Shown piece after piece: positions 25,501 to 39,500 of a stretch of 64,000 nucleotides of DNA. Source of the stretch: Setaria digitata (taxonomy: Eukaryota > Nematoda > Chromadorea > Rhabditida > Setariidae); the NCBI GenBank assembly GCA_003640385.1, contig RCAB01000124.1:83458-147457 (forward strand), read 5' to 3'. Under the pieces are notes generated by a model. It saw only the letters and a program-made list of their open reading frames with translations. It made no database searches and was not told the origin of the DNA. A program made the translations under genes and the position numbers. Position 1 is the stretch's first letter, and each line of letters begins with the position of its first letter.

Positions 25501-28500
25501 GACCGTCTTAATTGCATCATGTGACGGTATCATATAATTAGTTTCATATAACAATCAAGAAATTTTCAGTTTGTCATTAATTTAAGTATCTATTGGGAAT
25601 TATCGAAAGATCTCCTAGAAATCCTTTTCAAATTCATCCAATAATACATTTAGGAGTAGGAACACAATTAGTAAATTAGAATTTTGGTTTATGAGCCATC
25701 TTTCAAAATGTCAATCACTTTCAAACAAATTTGAGAAATAGGTAAATTTCTGAATCAAAGATGAATCAAAAATGCTGAAAGTTACTCTCAGAATTAATGA
25801 TATTATGAGAATCGATCAATTAAGATAAAAGGTCATGCAAAAATTGCAGCGTCGGACTAAGGACGTGAGACTATGTCAGAATTTCATTTTGTCTGGTCCT
25901 CATGAAATGTGTAAGACTCAGTGCCACCATGACCAAATCCTTTTGGCCCAAACATCGATCCATAACACTGTGTACAGTAAGGTTGTCCATCGTGCTGCAA
26001 CACTAGAAATTATGAAATTAATTATCTGTGGAACTCGATATTTGCATCAATTATTTTTTCAGCTAAAAAAAAATTCCCTTTTCAATGTCATTTGGAGAAA
26101 ATTTCGAATCACATGCTCTTCTCCTCCCAAAAACTAAAATTCATTTTAGAAATTTGAATTTCTCAAATTCCTAAATTTGAAAGCTAAAATAAGCAACCAC
26201 AAATTGATTCCTGGAGTTAACTGTTTGTTACATTTCTCATTCACACATCGTAGACATGGACGATGCCAGTCCATTTTCATTGATTGTATACGTTCCGCTT
26301 CAAAAATATACAGTTTTCTTTAAAATACAATTTCCAGTGGAAGTTTGGTCTAAATGAGAAATTCCAAACTTAAGAGCGACACTAATCCTACACCAGGCAG
26401 TGTGAAATTTCATTTGTCGAAAATTGTGCATCTGCTACGGTTTCATTTTAATGGCTGTTTATCGAATGGAATTTATAATTCGAGAACTTGCCGAAGTAGA
26501 CTAGCTTTTTTGCAACGCGGACAGTTTGGCGTGATTTTAAAATTCGGACGTACAAGTGACCTGGTTAATTCATTTTTTATTAATACAAGATCATTTATTT
26601 TTTGTTACAACAGAATCAACAGAAAAATTGGTGAAGTTTCAAGAATCAATTCCAAAATCTCATAATGGCTAAATTCGGCATGAAAACTTTCCCTATTAGC
26701 AATTCGAGACAGAAATCAACTATATGGAATCCAATTGATGGAATATATTGGCTGACAAATGAAATGCATTTTAAGAAACGGACAGAATGAATGTGAGGAT
26801 TCTGTCGCTGTTGTTGTCATTTGAATGAAATGAACAAAAGTTTGAATGTACTTGTGTCCGCGGTGAAGTATTTCTATCTTTCAGGTATTCTCTTCCTGTT
26901 TAAGCAAACTTTTCCTAAAACCATTAGGCATTTAAAGTCCTTTAGAAAAGCTCTCCGTTTAAATATAGTAGCCTAAGTTCAGCAGAGTCGATGTAAGCAA
27001 TTTTTGATGTTATTGGATGAAGAGAAGTATTGTGAGCAGTAGTCGTTTAAATGTTACAAAAGCAATTCTTCATGAGTTCTATCAAGCAACATTTTGGGAG
27101 TTCTCAGCATTACTGAGCAATGAAATACTCGGAAACAGAAACATAACTAAGCATATGAACTGATGAACACTTGGCTTTCTTAGACGGTATACATTTAGGT
27201 CAATCATCTTAGTAAATAACGTTTATTTTTGTGCAGCGTAATTTTTAATAAATATTACAATAGATGATTTGCCAGATTTCGTTTTGGTTCATAGTATTTA
27301 AAGAGTAAAGAATTTTTCTTTTTTGAGTAAAAATGATTGTTGTGCACAACTTTCAGATGCGGAAAAAAATGAGGGAGAGAAGTCGATTAATTAGCAGATA
27401 GACATCGATAAATAATATTTAGACTATAAAGAGAGGTGTTGAACTGAAACTTACTTTTTACTGGACTATGAAATTGAAATTGTATCAAGATAGTCCAATG
27501 TCACTCAGCTCTATCATCAAGAATTGGGCTAGCATTCCATACGGCTGCATTGAGAAGTTAAACCACTTCCTCTTACTACTCATAATGGTCACCGAAAATT
27601 TCAGAGTGCGAAATTATCGGCACTATTTAGCAACTAATTCAATGGTTGGATTGTTTTTTTAAATTGATTAACAAACAGCACAGCACAACATCGCAAAAAT
27701 GGAGACATATCGATAATATGTGTCCGAAATGCTTCGTACATTAAGCAAAAAATTTAACACATACTAGGCTTGCCATTTATGCGCTATCGGACTATCTTGT
27801 TACATTATCATTATTTCGAATTTGAAATGTGGATTTTGAAACTAGGCACCAGTGATGGAATAGTTTGCTTGATTTTTTTTTTTCCAGAAATCTATAAACG
27901 ACACTTGACTCACAAGTGATTCAACGAAACGTTGAATTTGGACATTGCTTATTCTACATTGTGACTTACGTCAGATTTCTGTGAGAAGCGTACTTTTTTT
28001 ATTCAACAGACAATTCTGTTTTACTATCAAGCATTTTAAGAAGTGGACCTGAAATTAAGGAGCAGCTTGACAATTTTTGGGATAACATAAATAATAGCAT
28101 TGACTTTTTCTAAATTGGCAATACGCATTTGTTGATTCGTCTATAAATTGTTTTGTGTTGAGAGCACATATGAATTCATCCACTTCAAATATCAATCAGA
28201 GACTTATTTCATTTTCCAATATTAATATCCGTATAGAAAATCGTAGTTCAAAAATAGCAAAAAATAAAGAAACAAAAGGAATATAAAGCAAAATATGGTA
28301 TGATAAGACATGATAGCATCTTATCAATCATCGTTAATTGTCATTTTGTATTATACTAAATATAACTGATAACTTTCTGTGAATGAAATTGGTCAGCTCC
28401 AATGAGCACAAAACATATATATATTCCTCATTCAAATGAAATACTTCTGATCTTGCAAAAGGGGATGTGTCGCTTCAACAGAATATTATCAATGAATCAC

Positions 28501-29711
28501 CAAATTACATTATACATACTCTGTGAAGAGATAATTTATGCAATGTTCTAAATTGCAAATGCAAATTTTGAATAAACACTCATGTAAAGTTAAAGAAAAA
28601 AAATCATGAATTTCGAATATAATCAATTTTAGTTTATTCTCGAAACGAAAAGTCCCTAATTACATGAAGGCTCTTTTCTTTGTCACTTGAAATATGAATG
28701 TGAAGCTACCATTTAATTAACAGAACAAAAAAATATCACGAATGCAGACTAATTTTATAATATGTATATTGTATATTATTATATGTTGAATAGATAATAT
28801 TATTTATGAATTGATAGTTTGGATGCAATAATTGAATATTTTCTGGAAGATAATACGAATGACACCCGTACAGCTCATTTATCCATAACAAGCAAAGAAA
28901 TATATGAATGCACAGATTGTTTCAAAAAGTAAAGTGAATAAGTAACAAACTTGGATTGAGTTTCTTTTAATTTACTGTATTCCAACTTTCAAAATTTGAA
29001 TTGAGAAAATTTAACTTATAAGTAGAAAATGAGATTTTTTTAACATTGTGTAAAATATTACCTTTTCAAACAACAGTTATAGCGGTAATAAAAGTGGAAA
29101 TTTTCGAAATTAAAACACATTTAAAGGAGACTTTTTTTTAATGAAAAAAAAAATGATTAACAAGAAATAAGAAGAGATGTGCAATAAAAAAAACACTGTG
29201 ATAATTTTATGAAAAAAAAAAAAGACACCTTCTTCCTTAACTTCTTATCAATCAATTTGCATTGATCATCAAATAAATGTTTTAAGTGAATCATGCCATC
29301 CATCATACTTGTTTTTCTTGCGCATTACCTTAAAATTACCTGCTGTTAAACAAGAAAAAAGAAGAGAGATATAAAAACTGAAAGAGGGAAAAGTCTATGC
29401 ATTCCATTTCTACTAGGTAATTCTGGGTGCGATAATTTTCGACGTGCTCTTTAAAGTTTGCTAAAATAGAAAAAATTCCTCTATAATAATAATTATCCAT
29501 TCTTACATGAAAAGAAATGAGTATTTTTTCATGAAGCTATCAAAAATAAGGCAATTTTCGATTTATATAGGAGAGATGTTTAAAGTTTTTTATGTTTTAT
29601 GTTCAGACTAGACAGTCTGTAAAAATGCTGCCAAGCTAAAAATTTTGCTGTAGAAGGCACTGGGGATATTGTGGGAGATCAGGCAATTTACAGGAGACTT
29701 GATCAATTCAA
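22516..29711. other. Gene desert, about 7.2 kb
   Basis: No exon set with consistent phase, domain or splice signals was found on either strand. The DNA is very AT-rich and open frames (for example 25835-26137 and 26354-26665) have no recognisable motifs. It separates two genes that would both start from it, the AKH-like gene on the minus strand and FAAH on the plus strand, so it probably holds both promoters and any distal elements. Small RNA genes cannot be excluded by eye. Confidence 0.5.
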
Positions 29712-32700
29712 ATGGTACTTTATTTTGTTATTATCATATCTTTTCTTGTTATTTATATTGCATATAAATGGTGGGTACGTCAAAAGGTTGGTCTTATTTT
29801 ATGTTTTATTGATAAGGCAAATTTATGAATTATGGGAAAAGTAGTATTACATATTTAAATATGCTTTCAAACGGAAAATATTTTTAACTTTTAGAATTTC
29901 AGGAAAACCCCTACTGGTTCTTTTTATTTCAAAATTATCAAAGATTCAAAATTTAATTTAATTTAGCAAAAAGAAAAATTATTAATAGCAGTACGAAAAT
30001 GTTTGCATCGCCGAAAAAAGAGGATAGAAGAAGTAAAGGCAAAGTGTGCGGAAGTTACAATGGAAAAAAAGGAGCTGATTAGTAATCTTCAACTGGACGA
30101 ACTAATTCGTAAGCAATTTATTGTCCACTAATTAAAGTGGCAATTACTTTGATAATAATAACTATTTCTATTATTATGTATTTGGATTTAAAGTTCATAT
30201 CATTCACCCGTCAACTACTAATTGCAAATTAAGATAGTTTGCAGTAATTTCCCAAATTACATTTAGAGTGTCTACAAACCGGGAAATATACGGCGGTAGA
30301 GGTGTTACGGACATACCAAGAGAAGGCAATCAGTGCACATCATGAAACAAATTGCATTACAGATTTTATTTCCGTAATTTGTTTTTTACTAGTAAATAAA
30401 AACTTCTTAACATATTTTTATCTTTTATCTAAACAAAAAAGGAACTTCCAAAGTGATAAGAAAATTTTTAGACAAAGTAGTTTAAAAAAAAAAACAAAGA
30501 AACTTCTGGATATTTCTCAAGCAAAATTTCATTGTTTGCCAAATTATAACTTCAAGATTTATCTGGAAAATCAACTGAATAAAAATTAAAATATTTCTGC
30601 TCATTCACGATGCAGTGTAATTAATACATTCAGGACTTGAGGGACCTCTTTCAATCGTTCAATTTAAGGAAGCCGAGAACTGGGCAGAAGATCTTGATAA
30701 GAAAGCAAAAAATAAAAGTTATCAACGGCCACCACTTTTCGGCGTTCCAATCAGTTTAAAAGAATGCATCCAAGTTAGTTTTTTTTCTTTTTTACATTCT
30801 GTTTAGGCTATATTCAACTGTCTTATTGAATAAACTATTAATATAGTTAAAATAACAATTTCTTCATCTTTCAGGTGAAAGGTTATTCACAAACACGAGG
30901 ATATGCAGATGCTTTGAGTGAAACAGCTGCTGAAGATCATTTGTTGACTCAGCAACTTAAGGAGCTTGGTATTATTCATGATTTCATTTCTGTTGAATGT
31001 CGTACTTCTCGTTACAGACTTTTTGTGGTATTTGTGGAAGAGTATTGGCTATAATTATGGCTGGGCGGTATTTGATATGATGGACAAGTTGAAAAGTCCA
31101 TGTGTCGAATAATTATTTCAGGTTGTGTACCATTCGTGTTGACCAATGTACCGCAGGGTTTGCTCTCACTTGCATGCACAAATCCCATTTATGGCGCTAC
31201 AAGAAATACGTATAAACCAACACGAACATGCGGAGGATCAAGTGGTGGTGAAGCTGCACTAATTAGTTCCGGAGGTTCCATCATCGGTTTTGGTGGCGAC
31301 GTCGGTGGATCCATCCGTTGTCCTTGCCATTTCAGTGGTATAACTGGTTTCAAAGTTTGTTTTACTAAACTCTGCTTTTCGCTTCATCTTGCTTGCAACA
31401 GTGTATTTGCTGTCTTGTCCTGACACATACTACAGACACTTCTGAGCAATATGAACTTATTATGGCATTCAAATATTTCAGCCTTCGCACTTTCGACTCT
31501 CTCATCAAACCTTGACTGGTTCTGTGCCTGGCCGTCCCATGATTGATGGTTCAGAAGGCCCCATGGCAAGACATGCCGCTGAATTGGTCACTCTTTTGCG
31601 CATTATTTGGTCAGGAAAATGGATCTCATATCGCGATCCATATGTTCCACCAGTAGACTGGGACGAGAAACAATTTAGTCGAAAAGGACCACTCAGAATC
31701 GGTAAGCTCAATACTATGAAATAGTTAGTACAAATAGAGCTCGTAAAATTTTATTAGCAATAACCAAAAAAGTTGCACATTTCGGAGCGTTTTTTTTTTT
31801 TTTTTTTGCAACCGTAATAAGGACACTAGGACTAACCAATATAGATAGATGGTTGGAAGTAGTAATGCTCATCTAATTATAGGTTATTATGACGATGATG
31901 GGTGGTTCAAACCTACTCCTGCTTTGCAACGAGCAGTGCACGAAGCAGTATCTGCACTTCGGGACTGTGGCTATACGATGGTGAAATTTGAACCACCAGA
32001 TGTTCTCAGCGTTTTCAAATATTTTACTATGACTGTGACAGTTGACGGTGGTCAGTACATAGTCGATAAGTTCAAAAAAGTTTGTCTTTATCTTACTCAG
32101 AACCATATTACGTCTTGTCCTACTAGCACTACCAGGGAATGTTGCATTCCTAATACGATGTTAAATCGACCATGAAAGATCTACACGATCTGAATTACAC
32201 ATCCCTACTTCTGATTCACCATTAGTTTGCCTCCTCCTAATAATATTTATTATTCTGTTGTTCGTTCAGGATCTAATTGGCGAAGGTTCCAAACTCATGT
32301 TCTATTTTTTCCGGATTCCTACAATTGTGAAACGAGTTCTTGGCAAACTACTCATCCCGCTGTATCCTCGTATTGGACATTTCCTGTGTTCTTTACCTTT
32401 AGATATCGCTGAACTACGTCAGACTTACGAAGGTATTGAGAAATATCGGAAGCTTTATGCAAGGCGTATGAAGGAATTGCATATAAGTGCAATTATTTGT
32501 CCCGTACAAGTAAAATTTCCATAATTTTCTTTGAAGTGACTATATGATTTTATGATATTTATGGAAATTGTTCAAAGAACTCGACAAAAAAAAGCAGATC
32601 AGACAAACAAATTGATACTTTTCTTTTCATTTCCTTAAGAATGAAAAGGATCACATGATTACAGGTAGTGCCAGCAGTGGAGAACCACTTTTCAACAATG

Positions 32701-33147
32701 TTAAGCGCGACCACTTCCTACACTGCAATTTTCAATCTTCTTGATTTTGCTGCTGGCACTGTAAATGTTACCAAAGTAAATGAGGAGGATGAAAAAGAAC
32801 TTCACACTTATCCTGAGAGTGACCCCTGGTACCAGACTGCAAAGCAAGCAACGAAGGTAACTGACAGTTCTAAAAACAAATCCCTACATTCATTAAAGAA
32901 AGAAAAAAGATCTTCGAAAAAATGAAAACCAGAACTGAAAACAAGTTCTCATTAAATTCTCTGCTTTATTAAAACAACAGCACACATTTCCTAATAGAAA
33001 CAATTCATTTTCTAGGGATCTATTGGATTACCTGTTGGTGTTCAGGTTGCAGCTCCTCCATACTATGAGGAAACTGTTCTCAGAATTATGTGTGATATTG
33101 AACAATCTCTCAAGAATTCTAGTGAAAAATTTCAAGCTAAAGATTAA
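29712..33147 (+). CDS. faah: Fatty-acid amide hydrolase (amidase signature family)
   Basis: Eleven exons: 29712-29786, 29967-30108, 30267-30373, 30669-30773, 30875-30968, 31122-31354, 31482-31701, 31883-32079, 32270-32509, 32665-32856 and 33016-33147; 578 residues, the usual FAAH length (about 579). It is a membrane serine hydrolase that cleaves N-acylethanolamines and other fatty-acid amides. An N-terminal transmembrane helix (about 3-19) precedes the amidase domain. The Ser-Ser-Lys triad is intact: K139 in GVPISLKE, S214 in GGSSGGE and nucleophile S238 in GGSIR, each at a constant offset of 3 from rat K142/S217/S241. The usual GTD before the nucleophile loop is GGD here. The C-terminal FAAH block SIGLPVGVQ is present. 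The ATG follows a TTTACAG acceptor-like site. Nematodes carry several FAAH paralogues; which one this is cannot be decided here. Confidence 0.94.
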
Positions 33148-33692
33148 ACTAAGAAACAGTAACATCTGAATCAAAGGTCATTATGAATTTTTCTTTATGC
33201 CTTAGAAATCCATCATAAAGGAATGAACCAATTCTAACTGTTCAAAATTTACATCTTTTACGACACCAGTAAATTCCATTTCCACGTTGTAAACAGTTAA
33301 ATCGTTTAGATGTCAAACTTTCCTTTGCATTTCAATATGTATTGCTCTATCACTTGAAAAGCTGATTTCCCCTGGTAGGCGCGGCGCACAGAAGTAAAGC
33401 TTCAAAATGTATAATGAATAATAATTTCTATCAAGACAATAAATTCACATTTCCTATCTCATTAACTGAAACTGAAAGGAATTATTAATAGAAGAGACTC
33501 TTACAAAAATAGTTGCTTCACTCGGACTTCGCTGGAAGCAATTCTATTGCGAGGTCAGTGGAAATATTTACTCATCTAAATATCGTTAACTTCTGAAAAG
33601 TAAAAAGAGTACTACGATGACAGTAACCTACTATCACCGAGGAAAGTAAAATGTACAGTAAGTTAATACTACAACGAAAAAAAAAAAAAAAA
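33148..33692. other. Convergent intergenic region (FAAH / TXNDC15)
   Basis: About 545 bp between two convergent 3' ends. It holds presumed 3' UTRs and an A-run near 33677-33692. Nothing else seen. Confidence 0.5.
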
Positions 33693-35168
33693 TTATCGCT
33701 GAGCCTCATTTGCTTGAATGTAATTTGTTCGAATTGTTTCCCAAAAAGCTCGCCCGTATTTCGAATTCATGAAGAAATAAGCAATGCTTGGTAAAAAAGA
33801 ACACCAGGACATCCAGAGATACCAATCGAAACTTGATTCGTGAAATTCTGGAACTGTATCTCGAAAGCGACAAATAAATCTCACGAAAAAAAAGTTTACA
33901 GCATATTAATGTCTGTACAGAATTACAATCCTTTGGAAACTTACGTATTGTCCCAACTGAACCACCTTCGATTTCTACTACTGGTATATATTCTGATTCA
34001 AGGTCGGTCCATTTTTCAATATAATTTTTGAATGCTTTCAATGAAAAAGGTGCTTCATCCATTCGAGATACTACGCTGCCATCGACCCATAGTAATATTG
34101 TAGGTGTCCCAATGATTCCATACCGACTGTTCAACCTGAAATTACCGCCATCGGTACTTACTAAGCAGTAATAATATCAAGATGTTGCATCTATACAAGG
34201 AGGCAATATTTGATTTCACATAAGGTAATAATTACTTGCTGTGATCTCTTGCATCGGTAGCGACGATGTGCAATCGAGGATAAACACGTGGTAGCTGATA
34301 TAGGTAGGAGACCATTCGTATGCTAAATGCACAGTCTGGAGCATAAAATGCAGTTAGCATACAATTCGAATAACCACCATGTAATTCACTATCATTGTTT
34401 ATTTGTACCAACAGCTGCGTTGAATTCATTAAATGTACCGTGAGATCTGTTCGACGTGGCGCTTAAACGTGCATCTATTATTGGCAAGTACTTAAATAAT
34501 CGCGCTTTCATCTGTCATATTACGACAAACCAACAATTACGAATGAGCAACACGAAAAGAGAACTGCATAATTGCTTTTGATGTTACTCACCATCAAAAG
34601 ACAGCTAAAATCAAGATTTCCAACACAAAGTATAAAACTGTTCACACGAAATGGCTGCTAACCTGTGGCACATCTATATCTCATATTGACCATTATATCA
34701 AATGGTACATCAATAACGCAGAATGAGTGTGTAGCGGGACACTGTCTCTTAATTAATATTTGGAAAGCTTCCTTCGGATATTCGCAATAAGCATTTTTTG
34801 CTATAGCTGAATAAAAGAAACGATATTTTATCTAATTTTGAGACAGCTTGTTTTAAATTTCTCTTAAGCGAGAATAATGACTAATTCAAGTATACTGATA
34901 TGCACTAGTATATTATAATTTGAAAGATTCGAGAAAATTTTTTCCTTCTCTTTCATATTCTCTATTCAGAAAAATTATGGTTTTACAACTATTAGGACCG
35001 GCGAACAGGAATGAAAGAGGCAAGAAAAATCGACATACATCTGTGTGTAGATAAATGAAGTGAGACATTTTCAATGTTTGCTGGATTATCCTGTTTATAA
35101 ACATTACCACCCTCTGCGATCTTTGTGACACACAACGATAACTGAACGATCAGCAGCACGTTAAACAT
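33693..35168 (-). CDS. txndc15: TXNDC15-like thioredoxin-fold membrane protein
   Basis: Five exons: 35168-35039, 34806-34663, 34446-34236, 34135-33945 and 33853-33693; about 278 residues. A signal peptide (about 1-19) is followed by a lumenal region with a Cys-containing segment, a thioredoxin-like domain and a C-terminal transmembrane segment (SFLPSIAYFF region), the TXNDC15 architecture. The match to vertebrate TXNDC15 is clear around FYAPDCAFS, the YPRLHIVATDARDHS block, RYGIIGTPTILLW and the pre-membrane SSFDWYL. Vertebrate TXNDC15 supports ciliary transition-zone function; a similar role here is inference. The active-site position reads C-A-F-S with no second cysteine, as in the vertebrate protein (C-R-F-S), so dithiol oxidoreductase activity is unlikely. 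The start of exon 3 is ambiguous: 34446 (ACAG acceptor) or 34458 (TTTAAG acceptor), differing by four residues. Confidence 0.82.
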
Positions 35169-36542
35169 CCCATCCGTACCGGAAAATTCTCTAGAAAAAA
35201 ACAGTAGAGGAAAAGAAAGGGTTAAATGCAAGAAAAAGTTAGAAGTATGACTCTCTCTATTTTCTTTCCTCAAAGAAACAGCCTAGAAGCCCCTTACAAA
35301 AACGCCCCGGACATTACACTATCCTGTCCCGACCGCAAATCACAGACATCCTAACTGTACGCCAGCAATTTGAAAATGAACCTATCGTATGGTATCCGTG
35401 GTAAATCATGGGACGTCCGTCACTCGTGATGTTCGGTAACTGCAGATGTGTAGAGTTGCTACTGGGAAGGAACTGATGATGAGGGATAGTTTTGGAAGCA
35501 GCAATAGTGATTTATTATCATTTTATCATTTTGAGTCACTTTTCCCATGCTAGAAATGTATTTTATGATATCAGTAGATTTCCGATCACTAGTTAAAAAC
35601 ATACAGCCAGGCCCAGAAACTGATAAAAACTTGGATGGGGAAATAGTTGCCAAGTGATATTATGCGAACTCTCGGTCGTTCAGTCTAAAGTGAAAGAGTA
35701 TGCGGTTGCAAACTCTAACGTGCAGTGCTGTTGCTTACGCTTATGTGATGGCAAGGAATAGAAACTACTTAGCTTTTCATTTCAAATTTTTTTGAATCTG
35801 AAAAAAAAATGTGACGTTCACTTTTACGAAATCATTCCTTTACTTTCCCTAAGTAGCTTTGACTTGAAAAAGAGCTCGAACTGACGAAAGAATTTAATTT
35901 CTGTCGCATCTTTCTTCAAGTGGGCAGCGGGTAAAGTCGTCCGCAGCCACAGTAAAGATTCCTCGTACTTCAGTTAAAGCCTTAATTAGTCCTTATTTCC
36001 TTATCTAAAGGGAAAAAATAAATGACTTTATAAACCTTCCTGACAGTATCATTAGCTCCTTTCATCATCATTTATGTGTCTCGCCGAGAAAGGAATCCCA
36101 TCTGCTACCCTAATCGAAATATTTAATAAATTAAAATCATTTTGAGTGCGGTACTGAATTTATCCGAAAATCCGTCCTACGTAAGCTACTTTTTGATTCA
36201 TTCTTGATTCTTTTAGTGTTAATTCAACATCTTTTAATATTCTTTTTTTTTTCACATTACTACTGTTCTTTTTTTTTTTTCACGGAGTTGTCGCATCGTA
36301 TATTTTTCATTTTAAACGAAGGCTTCTACTGGATTTTTGTAGTCGCATTCGATGTATTTCACGTTTAGCATCTATATTTGAACACTCATTAAGGCCCTCA
36401 CCCGGAAATCAAAGAAAATTATTCAGTCATGTTTTGTAGAATCAAGCATTTTCTCAACTGGATCATTTTATTTCAAGAGTCGAAATGAATGGTGGTAATA
36501 GACAAACATCTTATATGGTATTAATGCATGCTGTAAAAAAAC
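35169..36542. other. Spacer between SSUH2-like and TXNDC15-like genes
   Basis: About 1.4 kb downstream of the SSUH2-like gene and upstream of the TXNDC15-like gene, both minus strand. It presumably contains the 3' UTR of the former and the promoter of the latter. No exon or repeat was recognised apart from poly-T runs near 36240-36285. Confidence 0.5.
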
Positions 36543-39500
36543 TCATATCAGGGAACATTTTGACGGATAATTTGGCACATAGCAATAGTGCTCAACTCCA
36601 TAAATCCAGAATGTCCCTTCTCGCGAACCAAGTTGATAGTGTACTTTAGCTACTGGTATCGCCTCCAGGAAGTGTCGCTGCTATAATTTTAATGTCTTTT
36701 TTTTTTTTTTTTTTTTTAAGTGTAATTAATCGTGCCATCAATCAGTACTTGTTCGAATATGTGAAACAATAAAAACAAAAAAGAAAAAAAAAGCTTCTTT
36801 TCATGACTAAGTCATCAACAGTTCAAACCAAGCGTTCTTTTCTTGACTGTCATTCTGTTGTAATGGTTGCTATATTTTTGATTTGCGCTTTCCTTATATT
36901 TACCTTTATAATGCGACATCTACCAATGCATTTTTGCAGATGTGCTGCACACATCTGTCGACTAGTTTCATTAATTTGCTGCACGGGATACTTTTTGAGA
37001 GGCAAAACCTGAAAATTATGTCGTTTAGTAAGCCTGTCAAATTTGAAGATACTAAAGATTCACATTGATCATGATGCTAGTCGTCAAACGATCTATCGTT
37101 ATCGAATTGCTCAAATTTGCTAATAATCGAAGTGTAAAATTAGGAAATGCAGTTTCCGCAGAAAACATACGTAGGGCAGACATTCACTCATAATCACCTG
37201 ACCACCAACTTTTGATAGCATTTTCTCGGGTATATCGCAGGAACTATAATAATCGCTGTGTTCAACGGCACTGCAAAAAGGAGTGAATTCCTAGATTTGC
37301 TTGGCCTAACTTGCGAACTGGTTTTAAACAGGAGGAGTATATCATCGAGACAGCTTACAATTGCACTCGTAATTTGACATAAGTTCGTATGCTGCCACTT
37401 CCGCCACATGCTGAGCACGGTTTCTTTCCATGTCCTTTGCAACGGGAACACTCTCGAATGCCGCGACCTTGACAGAAATGGCACAAGTCGTGATGACCGA
37501 TACCAGGTGGCGGGACTCCAGCTCGAGCCATGAAGTGCACTGGTGTACCAACGCCATATGCTAAACCTCCTGATGGAGGCCGCACGACGGCAGTGCCTGA
37601 ACTTGGATAACCTCGACTCAAATCTGACTGAAAATATATGATTCCTTATAAAGAGTAATATAGCTATATAAATTATATATCAGTTTTCCGCCTAGTAACA
37701 AGGGATAAATTCATGACGTTTGAACAGGAAAAATAAACTAGTGACAATTTTTGATGCGATAAAAAATTGAGAACTAACGTGAGGAAAGGCAGCAACCATT
37801 GGATGGGTATAAATAGCTGGATGAGCAACTCCTGCTTTCATACCTGTTCCTCTGCAAGAATGGCTAAGGAAACTAGTTTAATTAATAAGCAGTATATACA
37901 TTTGATCGTAAGCAATTTAAGACCTCCAAAAATTATGTGGAAGCTACCTGTCGTCAAATTAAGCAAGATAGTTTGATAGTTGACGACGTTCCAATCTTTT
38001 GAAATTCTGACTCTACAACCCTATCCTCCATGAAATCACACATCACTGGGTAAAATATTTCGTTGATTGGATAATACCGTCACAATAATAATCTTTTTGA
38101 CACGATAATATTCACCGTATCAAAAAGACATGAACTTCCTGCCCCCACTAGAAATGAATAAAACTTTGTGGAAGCATACAAGATTACCTACAACACGTGC
38201 ATTTGTCAGTACCATAGCCACGACAATAGAAACAGTGCGTTAGGCCTTCCGCATTGCAAGAATGACAAGGCATCAGTTCGCTTGTTCCCGGCATTTCTAG
38301 TACTTTTACCTGTAACATCCTTATTATAAAATGTTTCATTCTGATGAAATAACGAACAAACCGAAAATTAAATATTAGATAAATTCTTTAACCAGGAAAT
38401 TGAGTTCACAATGAAAAAAGTATTTAGAAAAAACTATATAGACACTTATAAGAAATAGGACCTGTTCGACAAAGTCCTCAGGTGGGTCGATTTCACAGTC
38501 CCATGGATTCAGACCTACATTTGCGGTTCCAGAAATGCTTTGCTGTTGTTGCAGAAACTGTCCAAGAGTAACACCTTCTACTGCTTTGCTTGTACTTCGC
38601 ATTTCAGTGAAACTTTCCATGGCATACTAAAAACACCGTTAGCTATAAATAAGCAAGTTTTAACTTTTATTTCCGAAATGCACGGCAGTACAAATAAATT
38701 TTTGGATTTTTTAAAAGGAGAGAGATCGATACCAGAGCAAAAATAAAAATTTTGAATTGCACTTAAAGCAGATTTGTAGGGTTTTGAATTTCGATTTGTC
38801 ATTAGCTTTATAAAAAGTAAATAGGAAAGAAAAGCTGCAATTAGCACAATAATCAACCACAAATAATATAAGGCGGTTGCTTTGATGCAGTTTTTTAAAT
38901 CTTGCTCGTCAGGTTCTGATTAAAAAGTGTCACAATTTGGAATACAAAAACTTTATTAAGATGTAACTTTTTTTTCGCACAAAACTGATTAAAGCACCCG
39001 TGAGTGAAAAGTAAGCCAATATAAAGTGGAATCTCTAAGGTAGACTTCATCCACAAATTTTCTGAAATAATAAATCTCTAACTTAAAAATTTTCATTTCA
39101 ATTAAACTGAGCCGGAGTTCAATATAATCCATAATTAAATTTTTAGTGACACAATGAGCAATGTAAATTTACATGTAAACAGGCACTATTGTCGATCCGA
39201 TTTATAGTCATTTTTGTGACAGCACTAGCCTTCCAATATTTATGACGTTTTGCCTCGTTCCGCAATGCTGCTCGTACAGCATCTTCCGTTACTTCAGGAA
39301 GATCATCGAACTGATGAAGTGAAGAGCCTTGTTCTGGAAAATATTCATTCATAATTATGATCCAAAGTTACTGAGGTAGAAATTTAATTAGTAAATGAAA
39401 GTCAGTGTCGTAAGAATCTAATAATATTGTGAATTTGAAAAGCTACACAGTGCTTCGTTTGAATGCATTAGTACACTGAGCAATGGAAGCAAATCAAATG

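Noticed and set aside
25835..26137. 100-residue plus-strand open frame in the gene desert
   Set aside because: No motif, no signal peptide and no supporting flanks; length within chance expectation.
26354..26665. 103-residue plus-strand ATG open frame in the gene desert
   Set aside because: No recognised domain, no splice or polyadenylation context, composition typical of translated AT-rich DNA.
30645..30668. Upstream extension of FAAH exon 4 using the CATTCAG acceptor
   Set aside because: It gives the wrong phase relative to exon 3; starting at 30669 after TTTAAG restores frame and family alignment.
37194..37557. Alternative minus-strand frames over the SSUH2-like gene
   Set aside because: They are shadows of the real frame; exon 37627-37359 and exon 37270-37171 explain the region in another frame.
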